This document shows positions 24,336-32,227 of a stretch of DNA of 64,000 bases, piece by piece. Origin of the DNA: Halogranum rubrum (lineage in GTDB: Archaea > Halobacteriota > Halobacteria > Halobacteriales > Haloferacaceae); assembly GCF_900114455.1 (NCBI RefSeq), contig NZ_FOTC01000001.1, positions 1,265,058-1,329,057 of the forward strand. Direction: 5' to 3'. The notes below the pieces were generated by a model. That model was not told the DNA's origin. It did not search any database and was given only the letters and a program-made list of their open reading frames with translations. Position numbers and translations under genes: made by a program. Position 1 is the stretch's first letter. The number at the start of each line of letters is the position of its first letter.

Positions 24336-25205
24336 CTACAGGAAGCTCTCGATGTGGTCTGCGACTTCTTCGGGTGTGTCGCCGACCGGGACGCCCGCGT
24401 CGTTGAGGGCGCTGATCTTGGACTCTGCCGTGCCCGTCCCGCTGCCGGAGACGATGGCACCGGCGTGGCCCATGCGCTTGCCCGGCGGCGCGGTGCGACC
24501 CGCGATGAAGCCAGCGACCGGCGTGTCCATGTTCTCGGCGATGAACTTCGCGGCCTCTTCTTCGTCTTCGCCACCGATCTCACCGCACATGACGACGGCG
24601 TCGGTCTCCTCGTCGGCCTCGAACAGTTCGAGGGCGTCGACGAACGAGGTGCCGATGATGGGGTCGCCGCCGATACCGATGGCGGTGGTCTGACCGATGC
24701 CGCGCTGGGTCAGGTTGTCGACCACTTGGTACGTGAGCGTCCCCGAACGAGAGACGAGGCCGACGTTACCGTCGGAGAAGATGTTACCCGGCAGGATACC
24801 GAGTTTCGCCTCGCCGGGCGTGATGATACCCGGACAGTTCGGACCGAGCAGGCGCGTGTCGGTCTCCGAGAGGCGCTTGTTCACCTTGGCCATGTCCTGC
24901 GTCGGGATGCCCTCGGTGATGGCGACGACGAACTCGAGGTTCGTGTCGAGTGCCTCGAAGACGGCGTCGGCGGCGAACGCCGGCGGCACGAAGACGACGG
25001 AGGCGTCTGCGTTCTCCTCTTCGACGGCTTCGTGGACCGTGTCGTAGACGGGGACGCCGTGGACCTTCTGTCCACCTTTGCCGGGGACCGCACCCGCGAC
25101 GACGTTCGTCCCGTACTCCATCATCTGGTCGGCGTGGAACTTTCCTTCCCCACCGGTGATGCCCTGTACCACGACGCGCGTGTCGTCGTCGACGAGAATG
25201 CTCAT
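24336..25205 (-). CDS. sucD: Succinate-CoA ligase alpha subunit
   Basis: This 289-residue subunit of the TCA-cycle enzyme interconverts succinyl-CoA and succinate with ATP or GTP formation. It has the CoA-binding start ([20 protein letters not shown]), the [19 protein letters not shown] loop, and the phosphohistidine segment [20 protein letters not shown] with His 247 as the transient phosphate carrier. Length is normal for the family. It overlaps the sucC stop by 4 bases, so the two subunits are made together. Confidence 0.97.
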   Translation of the reverse strand: MSILVDDDTRVVVQGITGGEGKFHADQMMEYGTNVVAGAVPGKGGQKVHGVPVYDTVHEAVEEENADASVVFVPPAFAADAVFEALDTNLEFVVAITEGIPTQDMAKVNKRLSETDTRLLGPNCPGIITPGEAKLGILPGNIFSDGNVGLVSRSGTLTYQVVDNLTQRGIGQTTAIGIGGDPIIGTSFVDALELFEADEETDAVVMCGEIGGEDEEEAAKFIAENMDTPVAGFIAGRTAPPGKRMGHAGAIVSGSGTGTAESKISALNDAGVPVGDTPEEVADHIESFL

Positions 25206-26347
25206 TGGTTTGCCTCCTCAGCGTTCTGGACCGCCCGCTGCACGGCGTCTTCGAGCGTCTTTTCCACTTCGACGAGGTCGGTGTTGAGAATCTCCATCCC
25301 TTCCTCGGCGTTCGTCCCCGCGAGGCGGACGACGACCTTCTTCGGAATCTCGTCGAACGCCTCCAGTGCCTCGTTGATACCCTTCGCGACTTCGTCGCCG
25401 CGTGTGATACCGCCGAAGATGTTGAAGACGACGGCGTCGACGTTCTCGTCGGAGAAGACCATATCCAGCGCGTGCGTCACGCGCTCTGCCTTCGCACCGC
25501 CACCGATGTCGAGGAAGTTGGCGGGCTTGCCGCCGTAGTAGTCGACGAGGTCGAGCGTCGTCATGACGAGACCTGCGCCGTTGCCGATGATACCGACGTT
25601 CCCCGAGAGACGAACGTAGTCGAAGCCGTACTCGCCAGCTTTCTTCTCCAGTTCGTCCTCGTAGGCCTCCTCTTCCATCTCGGCCAGTTCTGGCTGGCGG
25701 AAGAGTGCGTCGTCGTCGATGTTCATCACGGCGTCGGCCGCGACGACCTCGTCGTCCTCCGTAATCATGACGGGGTTGACCTCGATCTCCGAGGCGTCCT
25801 TGGACTCGTAGAGGTCGTAGAGCGTCGTGAGAATCGAGGCGACGTCGAGTGCGACTTCCTTCGGGATACCGGCCTCGTAGCAGACCTTGCGGGCCTGGTA
25901 CGGATGCATCCCGAAGGCGGGGTCGATGTGCTCACGGGCGATGGCGTCGGGCGTCTCCTCGGCGACCGACTCGATGTCGACGCCACCCTCCGTCGAGACC
26001 ATCGCCACGGGTTTGCCCTCGCCGCGGTCCATCGTCACGCCGACGTAGAGTTCGTTCTTGAAGTCGACGCCGGCCTCGACGAGCACCTGCTCGACGGTGT
26101 AGCCTTTGAGGTCCATCCCGAGGATGGAGTCGGCGGCCTCGCGGGCCTCCTCCTCGCTCGTCGCGATTTTGATGCCGCCGGCCTTCCCGCGGCCACCGAC
26201 GTGAACCTGCGCCTTGATGGCTGCCGGATACCCGATGTCCTCGACGGCGTCCATCACTTCGTCGACGCTCGACGCGAGTCGAGACTCTGGGACGGGAATC
26301 CCGGCATCGGCGAAGATATCTTTCGCCTGATATTCGTGAAGCTTCAT
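25202..26347 (-). CDS. sucC: Succinate-CoA ligase beta subunit (ADP/GDP-forming)
   Basis: This 381-residue protein starts [20 protein letters not shown], the standard start of the ATP-grasp beta subunit. The nucleotide-grasp domain includes [16 protein letters not shown], and the C-terminal ligase domain includes [32 protein letters not shown]. It binds nucleotide and works with SucD. A minus-strand TATA-like ATTTAAGC lies at 26373-26380, about 29 bases before the ATG. Confidence 0.97.
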   Translation of the reverse strand: MKLHEYQAKDIFADAGIPVPESRLASSVDEVMDAVEDIGYPAAIKAQVHVGGRGKAGGIKIATSEEEAREAADSILGMDLKGYTVEQVLVEAGVDFKNELYVGVTMDRGEGKPVAMVSTEGGVDIESVAEETPDAIAREHIDPAFGMHPYQARKVCYEAGIPKEVALDVASILTTLYDLYESKDASEIEVNPVMITEDDEVVAADAVMNIDDDALFRQPELAEMEEEAYEDELEKKAGEYGFDYVRLSGNVGIIGNGAGLVMTTLDLVDYYGGKPANFLDIGGGAKAERVTHALDMVFSDENVDAVVFNIFGGITRGDEVAKGINEALEAFDEIPKKVVVRLAGTNAEEGMEILNTDLVEVEKTLEDAVQRAVQNAEEANQ

Positions 26348-26452
26348 GCGTTCGTAAGCGGGTCTGGTATGTGCTTAAATCCCATCCATCCGGGACAAGA
26401 CCTGCCGCAGAAGCCGTCTTCGGTTGCCGACTCTCTCGAATTCTTACTCGGT

Positions 26453-26647
26453 TCAGGGTTCCCATTTCGCCTCGGCGCGAGCGACGCCGACACCGCCGAC
26501 GAGAACGCCGAGTGCGGCGAGTCCGACTGCACCGAGGAGGAGGTTCATACTGAGGTCGGGTTGGAGATAGGTCGTCGCGACGACGACGATGCTACCGACG
26601 AACACGCCGACGCCGAACAGCGCCATGCCGACTCGTTTCAATCCCAT
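26453..26647 (-). CDS. Small two-helix membrane protein, 64 residues
   Basis: From ATG 26647 the frame reads MGLKRVGMALFGVGVFVGSI, a first helix, then a second near residues 37-57 ending GGVGVARAEAKWEP. A longer start adds only polar residues. Function unknown; it lies between sucC and the SDR gene. Confidence 0.65.
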   Translation of the reverse strand: MGLKRVGMALFGVGVFVGSIVVVATTYLQPDLSMNLLLGAVGLAALGVLVGGVGVARAEAKWEP

Positions 26648-26733
26648 AGCCGACGACTCGCCCCCCGACAGCAAAGGCGTTCGGACTCACCGTCACCGTC
26701 TCACTTATCAGACTCCTGTGTGACCGCTCTCAC

Positions 26734-27513
26734 ATGACCGTCCTCGACAGGTTCAAACTCGACGGACAGACAGCAATCGTCACCGGTGGCAACCGCGGCA
26801 TCGGCCGTGAAATCGCCCAAGCACTCGCCGAAGCGGGCGCGAACGTCGTCGTCGCCAACCGAAACGAAGAGTCGGGGCAGGAAGCGGCCGACGAAATCGC
26901 CGACTCGACGGGCGTCGAGACACTCGCCGTCGGCACGGACGTCGCCGACGAAGAGTCGGTGAAGTCGATGGTCGACGCCGTCGTCGACGAGTTCGGAACC
27001 ATCGAGATACTCGTCAACAACGCGGGCATCGTCGTCCACGAGGCGGCCGAGACGATGACCGAAGCGGAGTGGGACTCCGTCATCGACGTCAACCTCAAAG
27101 GCGTGTTCCTCTGTTCGAAGTACGTCGGCACGGAGATGATGGAGTCCGGCGGCGGGTCGATTCTCAGCGTCTCCTCGATGTCGGCGTTCATCGCCAACTA
27201 CCCGCAGCGACAGGTCGCCTACAACGCCTCGAAGGGCGGTATCGAGTCCTTCACGAACCAACTCGCCTCCGAGTGGGCCGAACACGACATCAGGGTGAAC
27301 ACCATCGCGCCGGGCTACATCCGCACGGACAACACCGACCAAGCCGACGCTATCGACCCGGACATCGACGAGATTTGGAAATCCGAGATGCTGATGGACG
27401 AGATTGCCGGTCCGGAAGACGTCGCACCGACGGCCGTCTTCCTCGCCAGCGACGCCTCACGATACATGACTGGTGCGTGCATCGTCGTCGACGGCGGCTA
27501 CACGGTTCGGTGA
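26734..27513 (+). CDS. Short-chain dehydrogenase/reductase (SDR)
   Basis: This 259-residue classical SDR has the cofactor loop TGGNRGIG (residues 15-22), NNAG near 91, the catalytic Ser in SVSSMSA and the YxxxK pair in YNASK. The end GACIVVDGGYTVR is typical. An Asn-Arg after the second strand (VVANRNEE) favours NADP. It probably interconverts a hydroxyl and keto group, for example in sugar or acyl metabolism; the substrate is not readable. Confidence 0.93.
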   Translation: MTVLDRFKLDGQTAIVTGGNRGIGREIAQALAEAGANVVVANRNEESGQEAADEIADSTGVETLAVGTDVADEESVKSMVDAVVDEFGTIEILVNNAGIVVHEAAETMTEAEWDSVIDVNLKGVFLCSKYVGTEMMESGGGSILSVSSMSAFIANYPQRQVAYNASKGGIESFTNQLASEWAEHDIRVNTIAPGYIRTDNTDQADAIDPDIDEIWKSEMLMDEIAGPEDVAPTAVFLASDASRYMTGACIVVDGGYTVR

Positions 27514-27517
27514 GGGT

Positions 27518-27742
27518 TCAGTCGTCGTCCAAGTCGGCGTAGAACCGCGTCAACCCACACTCCGGACAGACGTAGGCGTCGACGCGGAGCGACTCCTTCA
27601 TCCCGAGCGACCCGAGTAACCCTTTCTTGCGCTCGCCAGTCCGGAGTTTGACGACTTCTTCGCCAGCACCGGCGACGACTGGCTTCGTTCGTTCCATCGT
27701 CACGCCACAGTCCGGACAGCGCCGTTGCGGGGAGAACGTCAC
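27518..27742 (-). CDS. Zinc-ribbon protein, 74 residues
   Basis: From a GTG at 27742 the protein reads MTFSPQRRCPDCGVTMERTK, continues through KLRTGERKKGLLGSLGMKESL and ends YVCPECGLTRFYADLDDD. Two CxxC pairs about 45 residues apart form a split zinc ribbon, a known haloarchaeal layout of unknown function. The upstream frame is open but encodes Cys/Arg-poor, unlikely sequence, and a hairpin-rich stretch lies there (27773-27919). It converges with the SDR gene, only 4 bases away. Confidence 0.75.
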   Translation of the reverse strand: MTFSPQRRCPDCGVTMERTKPVVAGAGEEVVKLRTGERKKGLLGSLGMKESLRVDAYVCPECGLTRFYADLDDD

Positions 27743-27772
27743 GTCAGGAGAGAACGAGTGCAGAAGCCATAA

Positions 27773-27919
27773 GCCCGCGTGGTCGTCGAGACCAGCAGAC
27801 AGTATCGCCTCGACCTCCCGTTCGGTGAGGAGGTCGAGGCCCAGAACGCAGACTCTGGATAGGCGATAGGGCCTGCACCAGAGCGGGCATTCCGATTGAT
27901 GGCCCACAGAAACGTGGGC
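27773..27919 (-). ncRNA. Candidate structured RNA or leader upstream of the zinc-ribbon gene
   Basis: Several perfect stems crowd this 147-base stretch. They are GCCCGC/GCGGGC enclosing 27773-27888; TGGTC/GACCA (27780-27794); a 12-base stem GCCTCGACCTCC/GGAGGTCGAGGC with a 10-base loop (27807-27840); CCAGA/TCTGG (27841-27858); and GCCCAC/GTGGGC (27902-27919). A minus-strand TATA-like GTTATATA (27941-27948) would start transcription near 27918, exactly at the last hairpin, leading into the gene at 27742. Coding potential on either strand is poor. A competing pairing TATCGCC/GGCGATA (27803-27809 with 27862-27868) hints at a switch. This is inference, and no known RNA family is recognised. Confidence 0.4.
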
Positions 27920-28037
27920 AGTTGAATATGGTTCTACCAGTATATAACGTAGCAGTAGATGATTCAGAAACACCAGAATTTAAAAAACGAATGTGTGAAA
28001 ACGGGGGCACTGAGCAACCGGGCGTCCGGTCTCTCCG

Positions 28038-28277
28038 CTACTCCCGAGAGACACTCATTCCGGCAGCGACACGTTCGGTGTGCATCCGTTCGGGCAGGGA
28101 ACTTCGGGACGTCGGTTCGAGCGCGAGGAGCTCTCCCTCTCCAGTTTCCACCCACTCGGCTCCGGACTCGGTATCCCAGCAACAGGGAGTCCACGCTCCC
28201 GACTCGAACCGTTCCCACACGTCTGCATTTCCGTAGTAACCCCCATCACTGCATCTGTAGACTGTGCCAGTTGCCAT
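28038..28277 (-). CDS. Possible small Cys-containing protein, 79 residues
   Basis: The frame reads MATGTVYRCSDGGYYGNADV and later GAWTPCCWDTESGAEWVETGE. The aromatic, Gly-rich start looks like a degenerated zinc-finger protein and is more protein-like than the overlapping frames, but codon third positions are less G/C-rich than in neighbours. It may be a diverged or recently acquired gene. The remaining part of 27920-28469 holds no other gene I can support. Confidence 0.4.
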   Translation of the reverse strand: MATGTVYRCSDGGYYGNADVWERFESGAWTPCCWDTESGAEWVETGEGELLALEPTSRSSLPERMHTERVAAGMSVSRE

Positions 28278-28438
28278 GTGTGCCTCCAGCCGACAGACGC
28301 AGAAGTACGTTCGGGCCAGTCACGGTCCTTCGCGACTGTGAAAGACGAGAGACGGTCCAAAAGAGAGTAACCTTCCGTCTCGCGGCTCACGACAGACTAC
28401 GGACCCCTCTTCCGTTGCTCTCCTTCCGCTTCTTGCAG

Positions 28439-28445
28439 TTTTATC
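28439..28445 (+). promoter_or_regulatory. TATA-like box of the quinone oxidoreductase gene
   Basis: TTTTATC lies about 27 bases before ATG 28470 and supports that start over one five codons upstream. Confidence 0.55.
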
Positions 28446-28469
28446 CCGTCAGCCGTGGCACGTCTACCC

Positions 28470-29432
28470 ATGCGCGCAGTCCGTTTCCACGAGCACGGTG
28501 GCACCGACGTCCTGCAAGTAGACGACATCGACCGACCCGAACCGGACGCAGGTGAGGTCGTCGTACAGGTTCACGGCGCGGGCGTCAACCCCGTCGACAC
28601 CTACTTCCGCGAGGGGGCGTACCAGCCCTTCACGATGCCGATGATTCCCGGCGTCGACGTCGCGGGCGAAGTCGTCGCCGTCGGCGAGGGCGTCGACGAG
28701 TTCGCCGAGGGCGACAGCGTCGTCGGGACGGGAATCGGGAACGACCACTACGGCGCGTACGCCGAGTACGTCGCCGTCCCTACGGACCGCCTCGCCGTCG
28801 TCGACGACGGCGTGGACCTCGTCGCTGCCGGTGGCTTGGGAGTCGCCGCCGTCACGGCGTGGCGAGCGCTCGTCGACCACGCGGACCTCAAGCCCGCCGA
28901 CGTGGCGTTGATTCACGGCGGGAGCGGCGGCGTCGGCCACGCGGCCGTCCAAATCGCCGCCGCGACGGGCGCACACGTAATCACCACCGCCGCACCGGAG
29001 TACCACGACGAGGTGGCCGAACTGGGCGCGGACGTCGTCCTCGACTACGGTCGCGACGACTTGGCCGAGGCAGTGACAGAGGCCGGTAACGGCGGCGTCG
29101 ACGTGATTCTCGACCACCGCCTCGACGACTATCTACAGTTCGACGCCGACGTGGCGAATCTCGGCTGTCGCGTCGTCGGTATCGGTGAGAACGACCCGGC
29201 GGTCGGTCTCTCGCAGTCCTCGGCAGCGAGGAGCAAAGACCTGCAGATAACGCTGATGAGCATGTTCAACACGCCGAGTCTCGCGACTGCACTGGAGAAG
29301 GTCGGCTATCTCGTCGACGAAGGCGACCTCGAAATCTCGGTGGCAGAGACGTACGGTCTCGACGAGGCCGCAGAGGCCCAGCGTGCCGTGTTGGAAGACA
29401 GCTTCCTCGGGAAGTTGGTCATCACGCCGTAG
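28470..29432 (+). CDS. NADPH:quinone oxidoreductase-like MDR protein
   Basis: This 320-residue zinc-free medium-chain reductase begins MRAVRFHEHGGTDVLQVDDI. It has VHGAGVNPVDTYFREGAY (quinone reductase type, with no zinc ligands) and the cofactor loop IHGGSGGVGHAAVQIA. It should reduce quinones or enones with NADPH. The family, length and start are typical. Confidence 0.92.
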   Translation: MRAVRFHEHGGTDVLQVDDIDRPEPDAGEVVVQVHGAGVNPVDTYFREGAYQPFTMPMIPGVDVAGEVVAVGEGVDEFAEGDSVVGTGIGNDHYGAYAEYVAVPTDRLAVVDDGVDLVAAGGLGVAAVTAWRALVDHADLKPADVALIHGGSGGVGHAAVQIAAATGAHVITTAAPEYHDEVAELGADVVLDYGRDDLAEAVTEAGNGGVDVILDHRLDDYLQFDADVANLGCRVVGIGENDPAVGLSQSSAARSKDLQITLMSMFNTPSLATALEKVGYLVDEGDLEISVAETYGLDEAAEAQRAVLEDSFLGKLVITP

Positions 29433-29512
29433 GCCGATTCGAGAGCGATATTCGCTCGGCGTACGTCACGTGTTCGCACAAGGGTTTTGTCTCGCCGTCC
29501 CGCAGTACAGAT

Positions 29513-30469
29513 ATGAACATCTACCGCAGCGTCCGCGCGGTGACGAACGCCTCGGGAACGGGCATCGTCGACTGGGGCGCCGTCGCCGAGGCTGCGAAAG
29601 CCTCCACCCCGCCCGGCGAACTCACGCTCTCCGATGCGGAGCGAACCGGCTACAAGACCGACGTTCAAGACGCCCGCGAGCGTCTCCAGACCGTCGGCGA
29701 AGTCGAGTTCGACCTGCCCGACACTATCGAGATACAGAACCGTCACCACTGGATAGACGCAAACATCGAGACGTTCGAACGCGTCATGCACCCCATCGAG
29801 GAGAAGGGAGGCGGCGTCTTCCCCGGCGTCGCTCGCGTCGCCAACACCGGCACGATGGCGTTCATGCTCTCGTTTCTCGGGAAGAACGTCCTCGGCCAGT
29901 ACGACCCGTTACTTCTCGCCGAGGCCGACGACGCCGACCACGGTCTCTACTTCGTCCACCCGAACATTCGACGCGTCGCCGACTCGCTGGACGTGGACTA
30001 TCCGCGGTTCCGGCGCTGGATCGCGTTCCACGAGGTCTCACACGCCGCCGAGTTCGGGGCCGCGCCGTGGCTCTCGACGTACCTCGAACAACGGATGGAA
30101 GAAGGCGTCGAAGCCCTCAGCGAGGGCAGTCTCGACCGGAAGGCGTTCCGCGAACTCGACACGGCGATGACCTCCGTCGAAGGGTACGCCGAACTCCTCA
30201 TGGACCGCGCGTTCGACGACGACTACGAGGACCTCCGTCGGAAACTCGACGCCCGCCGTCGCGGTGGCGGTCCGATGGCCATGCTCGTCCGCCGACTGCT
30301 CGGACTCGGTCTGAAGCGTCGCCAGTACGAACGCGGCGCAGAGTTCTTCCACGCCGTCGCCGACGCCCGCGGCGTCGCAACCGCGAGTAAGGTGTGGGAA
30401 CATCCGGACAACCTCCCGACCGACGACGAACTCGATGCCCCCGAACGGTGGGTGCGTCGGGTCGCATAG
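29513..30469 (+). CDS. DUF2342-like zinc-dependent metalloprotein
   Basis: This 318-residue protein has HEVSH at residues 173-177, a HExxH zinc-hydrolase motif, within WIAFHEVSHAAEFGAAPWL. The arrangement matches the DUF2342 family, annotated in some genomes as associated with coenzyme F420 biosynthesis. The family is common in actinobacteria and haloarchaea. A second half with ALSEGSLDRKAFRELDTAMTS and a helical end follows. The substrate is unknown. The link to the cofD operon 23 kb away is only thematic. Confidence 0.82.
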   Translation: MNIYRSVRAVTNASGTGIVDWGAVAEAAKASTPPGELTLSDAERTGYKTDVQDARERLQTVGEVEFDLPDTIEIQNRHHWIDANIETFERVMHPIEEKGGGVFPGVARVANTGTMAFMLSFLGKNVLGQYDPLLLAEADDADHGLYFVHPNIRRVADSLDVDYPRFRRWIAFHEVSHAAEFGAAPWLSTYLEQRMEEGVEALSEGSLDRKAFRELDTAMTSVEGYAELLMDRAFDDDYEDLRRKLDARRRGGGPMAMLVRRLLGLGLKRRQYERGAEFFHAVADARGVATASKVWEHPDNLPTDDELDAPERWVRRVA

Positions 30470-30495
30470 AAAGAGCAACCGTGCCGTCGAGTCGG

Positions 30496-30711
30496 TCAAC
30501 GACCGCTCGACGGCACGATGTGCGTCAGGTAGGCCAAGAGTAGCCACCCGAGGACGATGCCGGCGACGGCGGCGACGCCAATCTGTACCAACGACCCTTG
30601 CGCTTGCAGCGCGATGATTCCTGCGGAGATGCCGACGACGAGGACGAATCCGAGTTTGAACTGAAGCGACGCGATGCGGTGTTCCTCGTCGGAGAGACTC
30701 GGTCCGACCAT
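30496..30711 (-). CDS. Small two-helix membrane protein
   Basis: This 71-residue protein starts MVGPSLSDEEHRIASLQFKL and has two hydrophobic helices near residues 20-38 and 42-62. Its ATG overlaps the stop of the NTF2-like gene, so they are co-translated. No family is known to me. Confidence 0.75.
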   Translation of the reverse strand: MVGPSLSDEEHRIASLQFKLGFVLVVGISAGIIALQAQGSLVQIGVAAVAGIVLGWLLLAYLTHIVPSSGR

Positions 30712-31136
30712 CAGTCGTCCAGCGCGGTGGGTGCGCTCACGTGCATCCCGACGAAGAGCCACTCGTCGTCGCTCTCGTCGCCGGTTCCGTCTCCCGTCTC
30801 CCCGTCTCCTGAAGGCCGAACTTCCAGCGTCCCGCTCCACCGACTGTCGAACGCCTGTGTCGTCTCACTCTCGGTGGCGCGCCACTGCATCCAGACAACG
30901 TCACCGAAGGCAGCGTGGCCGTCACGTTCGACGACGTGGAGGTCTCTACTGTCGATTTGCCACTCGTCCGTCGTCTTGGACTGTTCGCGGAGTCCCTCCG
31001 CGATGGCGTCGTAGCCCGTCAGTCGGTCACTGATACCCACCTTCACCACGTCGTCGTCTTCGGCGAAGTAGGGATACAACGGTTCGCCGCGGCGGAGTGC
31101 CTCGTAGTAGTCGAGGACGGTCTCTTCGGCGCTCAT
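30711..31136 (-). CDS. SnoaL/NTF2-like protein
   Basis: This 141-residue protein (MSAEETVLDYYEALRRGEPL...) has the cone-shaped NTF2-like fold pattern: N-terminal helix with DYYEALRRGE, YFAEDDDVVKVG, then alternating strands ending in DEWLFVGMHVS. DUF4440/SnoaL-like proteins bind small molecules or act as isomerases. The role here is unknown, and it is probably translated with the membrane protein downstream. Confidence 0.85.
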   Translation of the reverse strand: MSAEETVLDYYEALRRGEPLYPYFAEDDDVVKVGISDRLTGYDAIAEGLREQSKTTDEWQIDSRDLHVVERDGHAAFGDVVWMQWRATESETTQAFDSRWSGTLEVRPSGDGETGDGTGDESDDEWLFVGMHVSAPTALDD

Positions 31137-31186
31137 GTGAGAGTGGAGGGGCGGGAGGCATTTGAACGCTCCCGATGGAAGTGGCC

Positions 31187-31741
31187 TTACTGGAAGCCGC
31201 GACCGATCTCGTCACGCTCGACGAGGTCGTCGATTTCTGCTTCGAGCGCCGCTTCTGCGTCTTCGAACGTCGTCGACAGCTTCTCCAGTCGGTCTGGCCG
31301 CTCAGAGAGTTCGAACTCCATCGGCCCGAACGCCGGACTGTCGATAGCCTCCATCACGTCGCTGAAGAAGTCTTCGCCCGTCGTCGGCGCGTCGGCGTGG
31401 ACCCGGAGCGTCTCGGTCAGTCGCTTGGCCATCGACTTCGCGTGGGTCTCGTCTTCCGGCGCGCCGCGGACGGCGAACCGGCCGGCCGAGTCGTCGCGAC
31501 GCGGAAGGAGTGAGTCGATGTCGCCGTCGACTTTGCGGGCGACACGGGAGCCGACACCCTTCACCTCGTAGGGGTTCTTCGCGTACGTCTTGAGGTGGAA
31601 GACGCCGACGGTCGGATGGCCGAGATAGAGGTCTTCGCCGACGCCGGCGCGACGCTGTCCGGCGACCGCTCGCCACTCGTCGGGGTCGTCGCCGCTCTCG
31701 GTGACGTCGTGGAGGATGTCCGTCCAGTCTCTGACGCGCAT
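31187..31741 (-). CDS. Conserved haloarchaeal protein, 184 residues
   Basis: From ATG 31741 the protein reads MRVRDWTDILHDVTESGDDP. It contains GVFHLKTYAKNPYEVKGVGS, which resembles an ordered alpha/beta core, and a helical acidic C-terminus ending DEIGRGFQ. No known catalytic motif is seen, and it is likely cytosolic. A start 27 codons upstream adds only polar sequence. Function unknown. Confidence 0.7.
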   Translation of the reverse strand: MRVRDWTDILHDVTESGDDPDEWRAVAGQRRAGVGEDLYLGHPTVGVFHLKTYAKNPYEVKGVGSRVARKVDGDIDSLLPRRDDSAGRFAVRGAPEDETHAKSMAKRLTETLRVHADAPTTGEDFFSDVMEAIDSPAFGPMEFELSERPDRLEKLSTTFEDAEAALEAEIDDLVERDEIGRGFQ

Positions 31742-31796
31742 GCCGGACCTTGGCCGGACCAGAGGATGAGTGTGTCGGTCGCTGTCACACGCCGGG

Positions 31797-32138
31797 TCAG
31801 TCGTCGGTAACGACGAGTTCACGGGTCAACAACAGCGCGCCGAGGACGAGCAGGAGGATGGTGACGAGTCCCTGCGTTCCGCCGACGTAGTTGACGAGCG
31901 CCCACGCGAGGACACCGACGTACAGGGCGATGCGGAACCGTCGAGTGTCGAACCCCCCGCGAAAGACGGCGAGCGCGACGAGCGTGACGACGTAGAGGCT
32001 GACGAGGACTTCGAGTATCGCCAGCGGGTCGCCGGTTTGAATCTGGAAGAACGCGCCGAGTAAGACGAACACGACGAGCAGTGCGACGAACGCCTTCGAG
32101 AGGAGCGTCACCTGCGAATCGGAGAGTCGAGGAGCCAT
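31797..32138 (-). CDS. Four-helix membrane protein, 113 residues
   Basis: From ATG 32138 (MAPRLSDSQVTLLSKAFVAL) the protein has hydrophobic helices near residues 13-32, 39-58, 70-86 and 90-106. No motif is known. It is divergent from the Dna2-like gene. Confidence 0.72.
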   Translation of the reverse strand: MAPRLSDSQVTLLSKAFVALLVVFVLLGAFFQIQTGDPLAILEVLVSLYVVTLVALAVFRGGFDTRRFRIALYVGVLAWALVNYVGGTQGLVTILLLVLGALLLTRELVVTDD

Positions 32139-32198
32139 ACGCTCTCTCGGCGACCGCGTCACTTCGCTTCTGTGCTTTCACCGTTCCGACCGACAGCG

Positions 32199-32203
32199 TT
32201 TTT
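32199..32203 (+). promoter_or_regulatory. T-rich promoter element of the Dna2-like gene
   Basis: Five T residues centred about 27 bases before the GTG at 32228, at the usual TATA position for a leaderless transcript. Confidence 0.4.
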
Positions 32204-32227
32204 CGCCGCCGCCGACACACACGCATA

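Noticed and set aside
27959-28555. Plus-strand frame of 198 codons over the intergenic region
   Set aside because: Its product is Arg/Ser/Thr/Pro-rich with no domain and it runs into the start of the quinone oxidoreductase gene.
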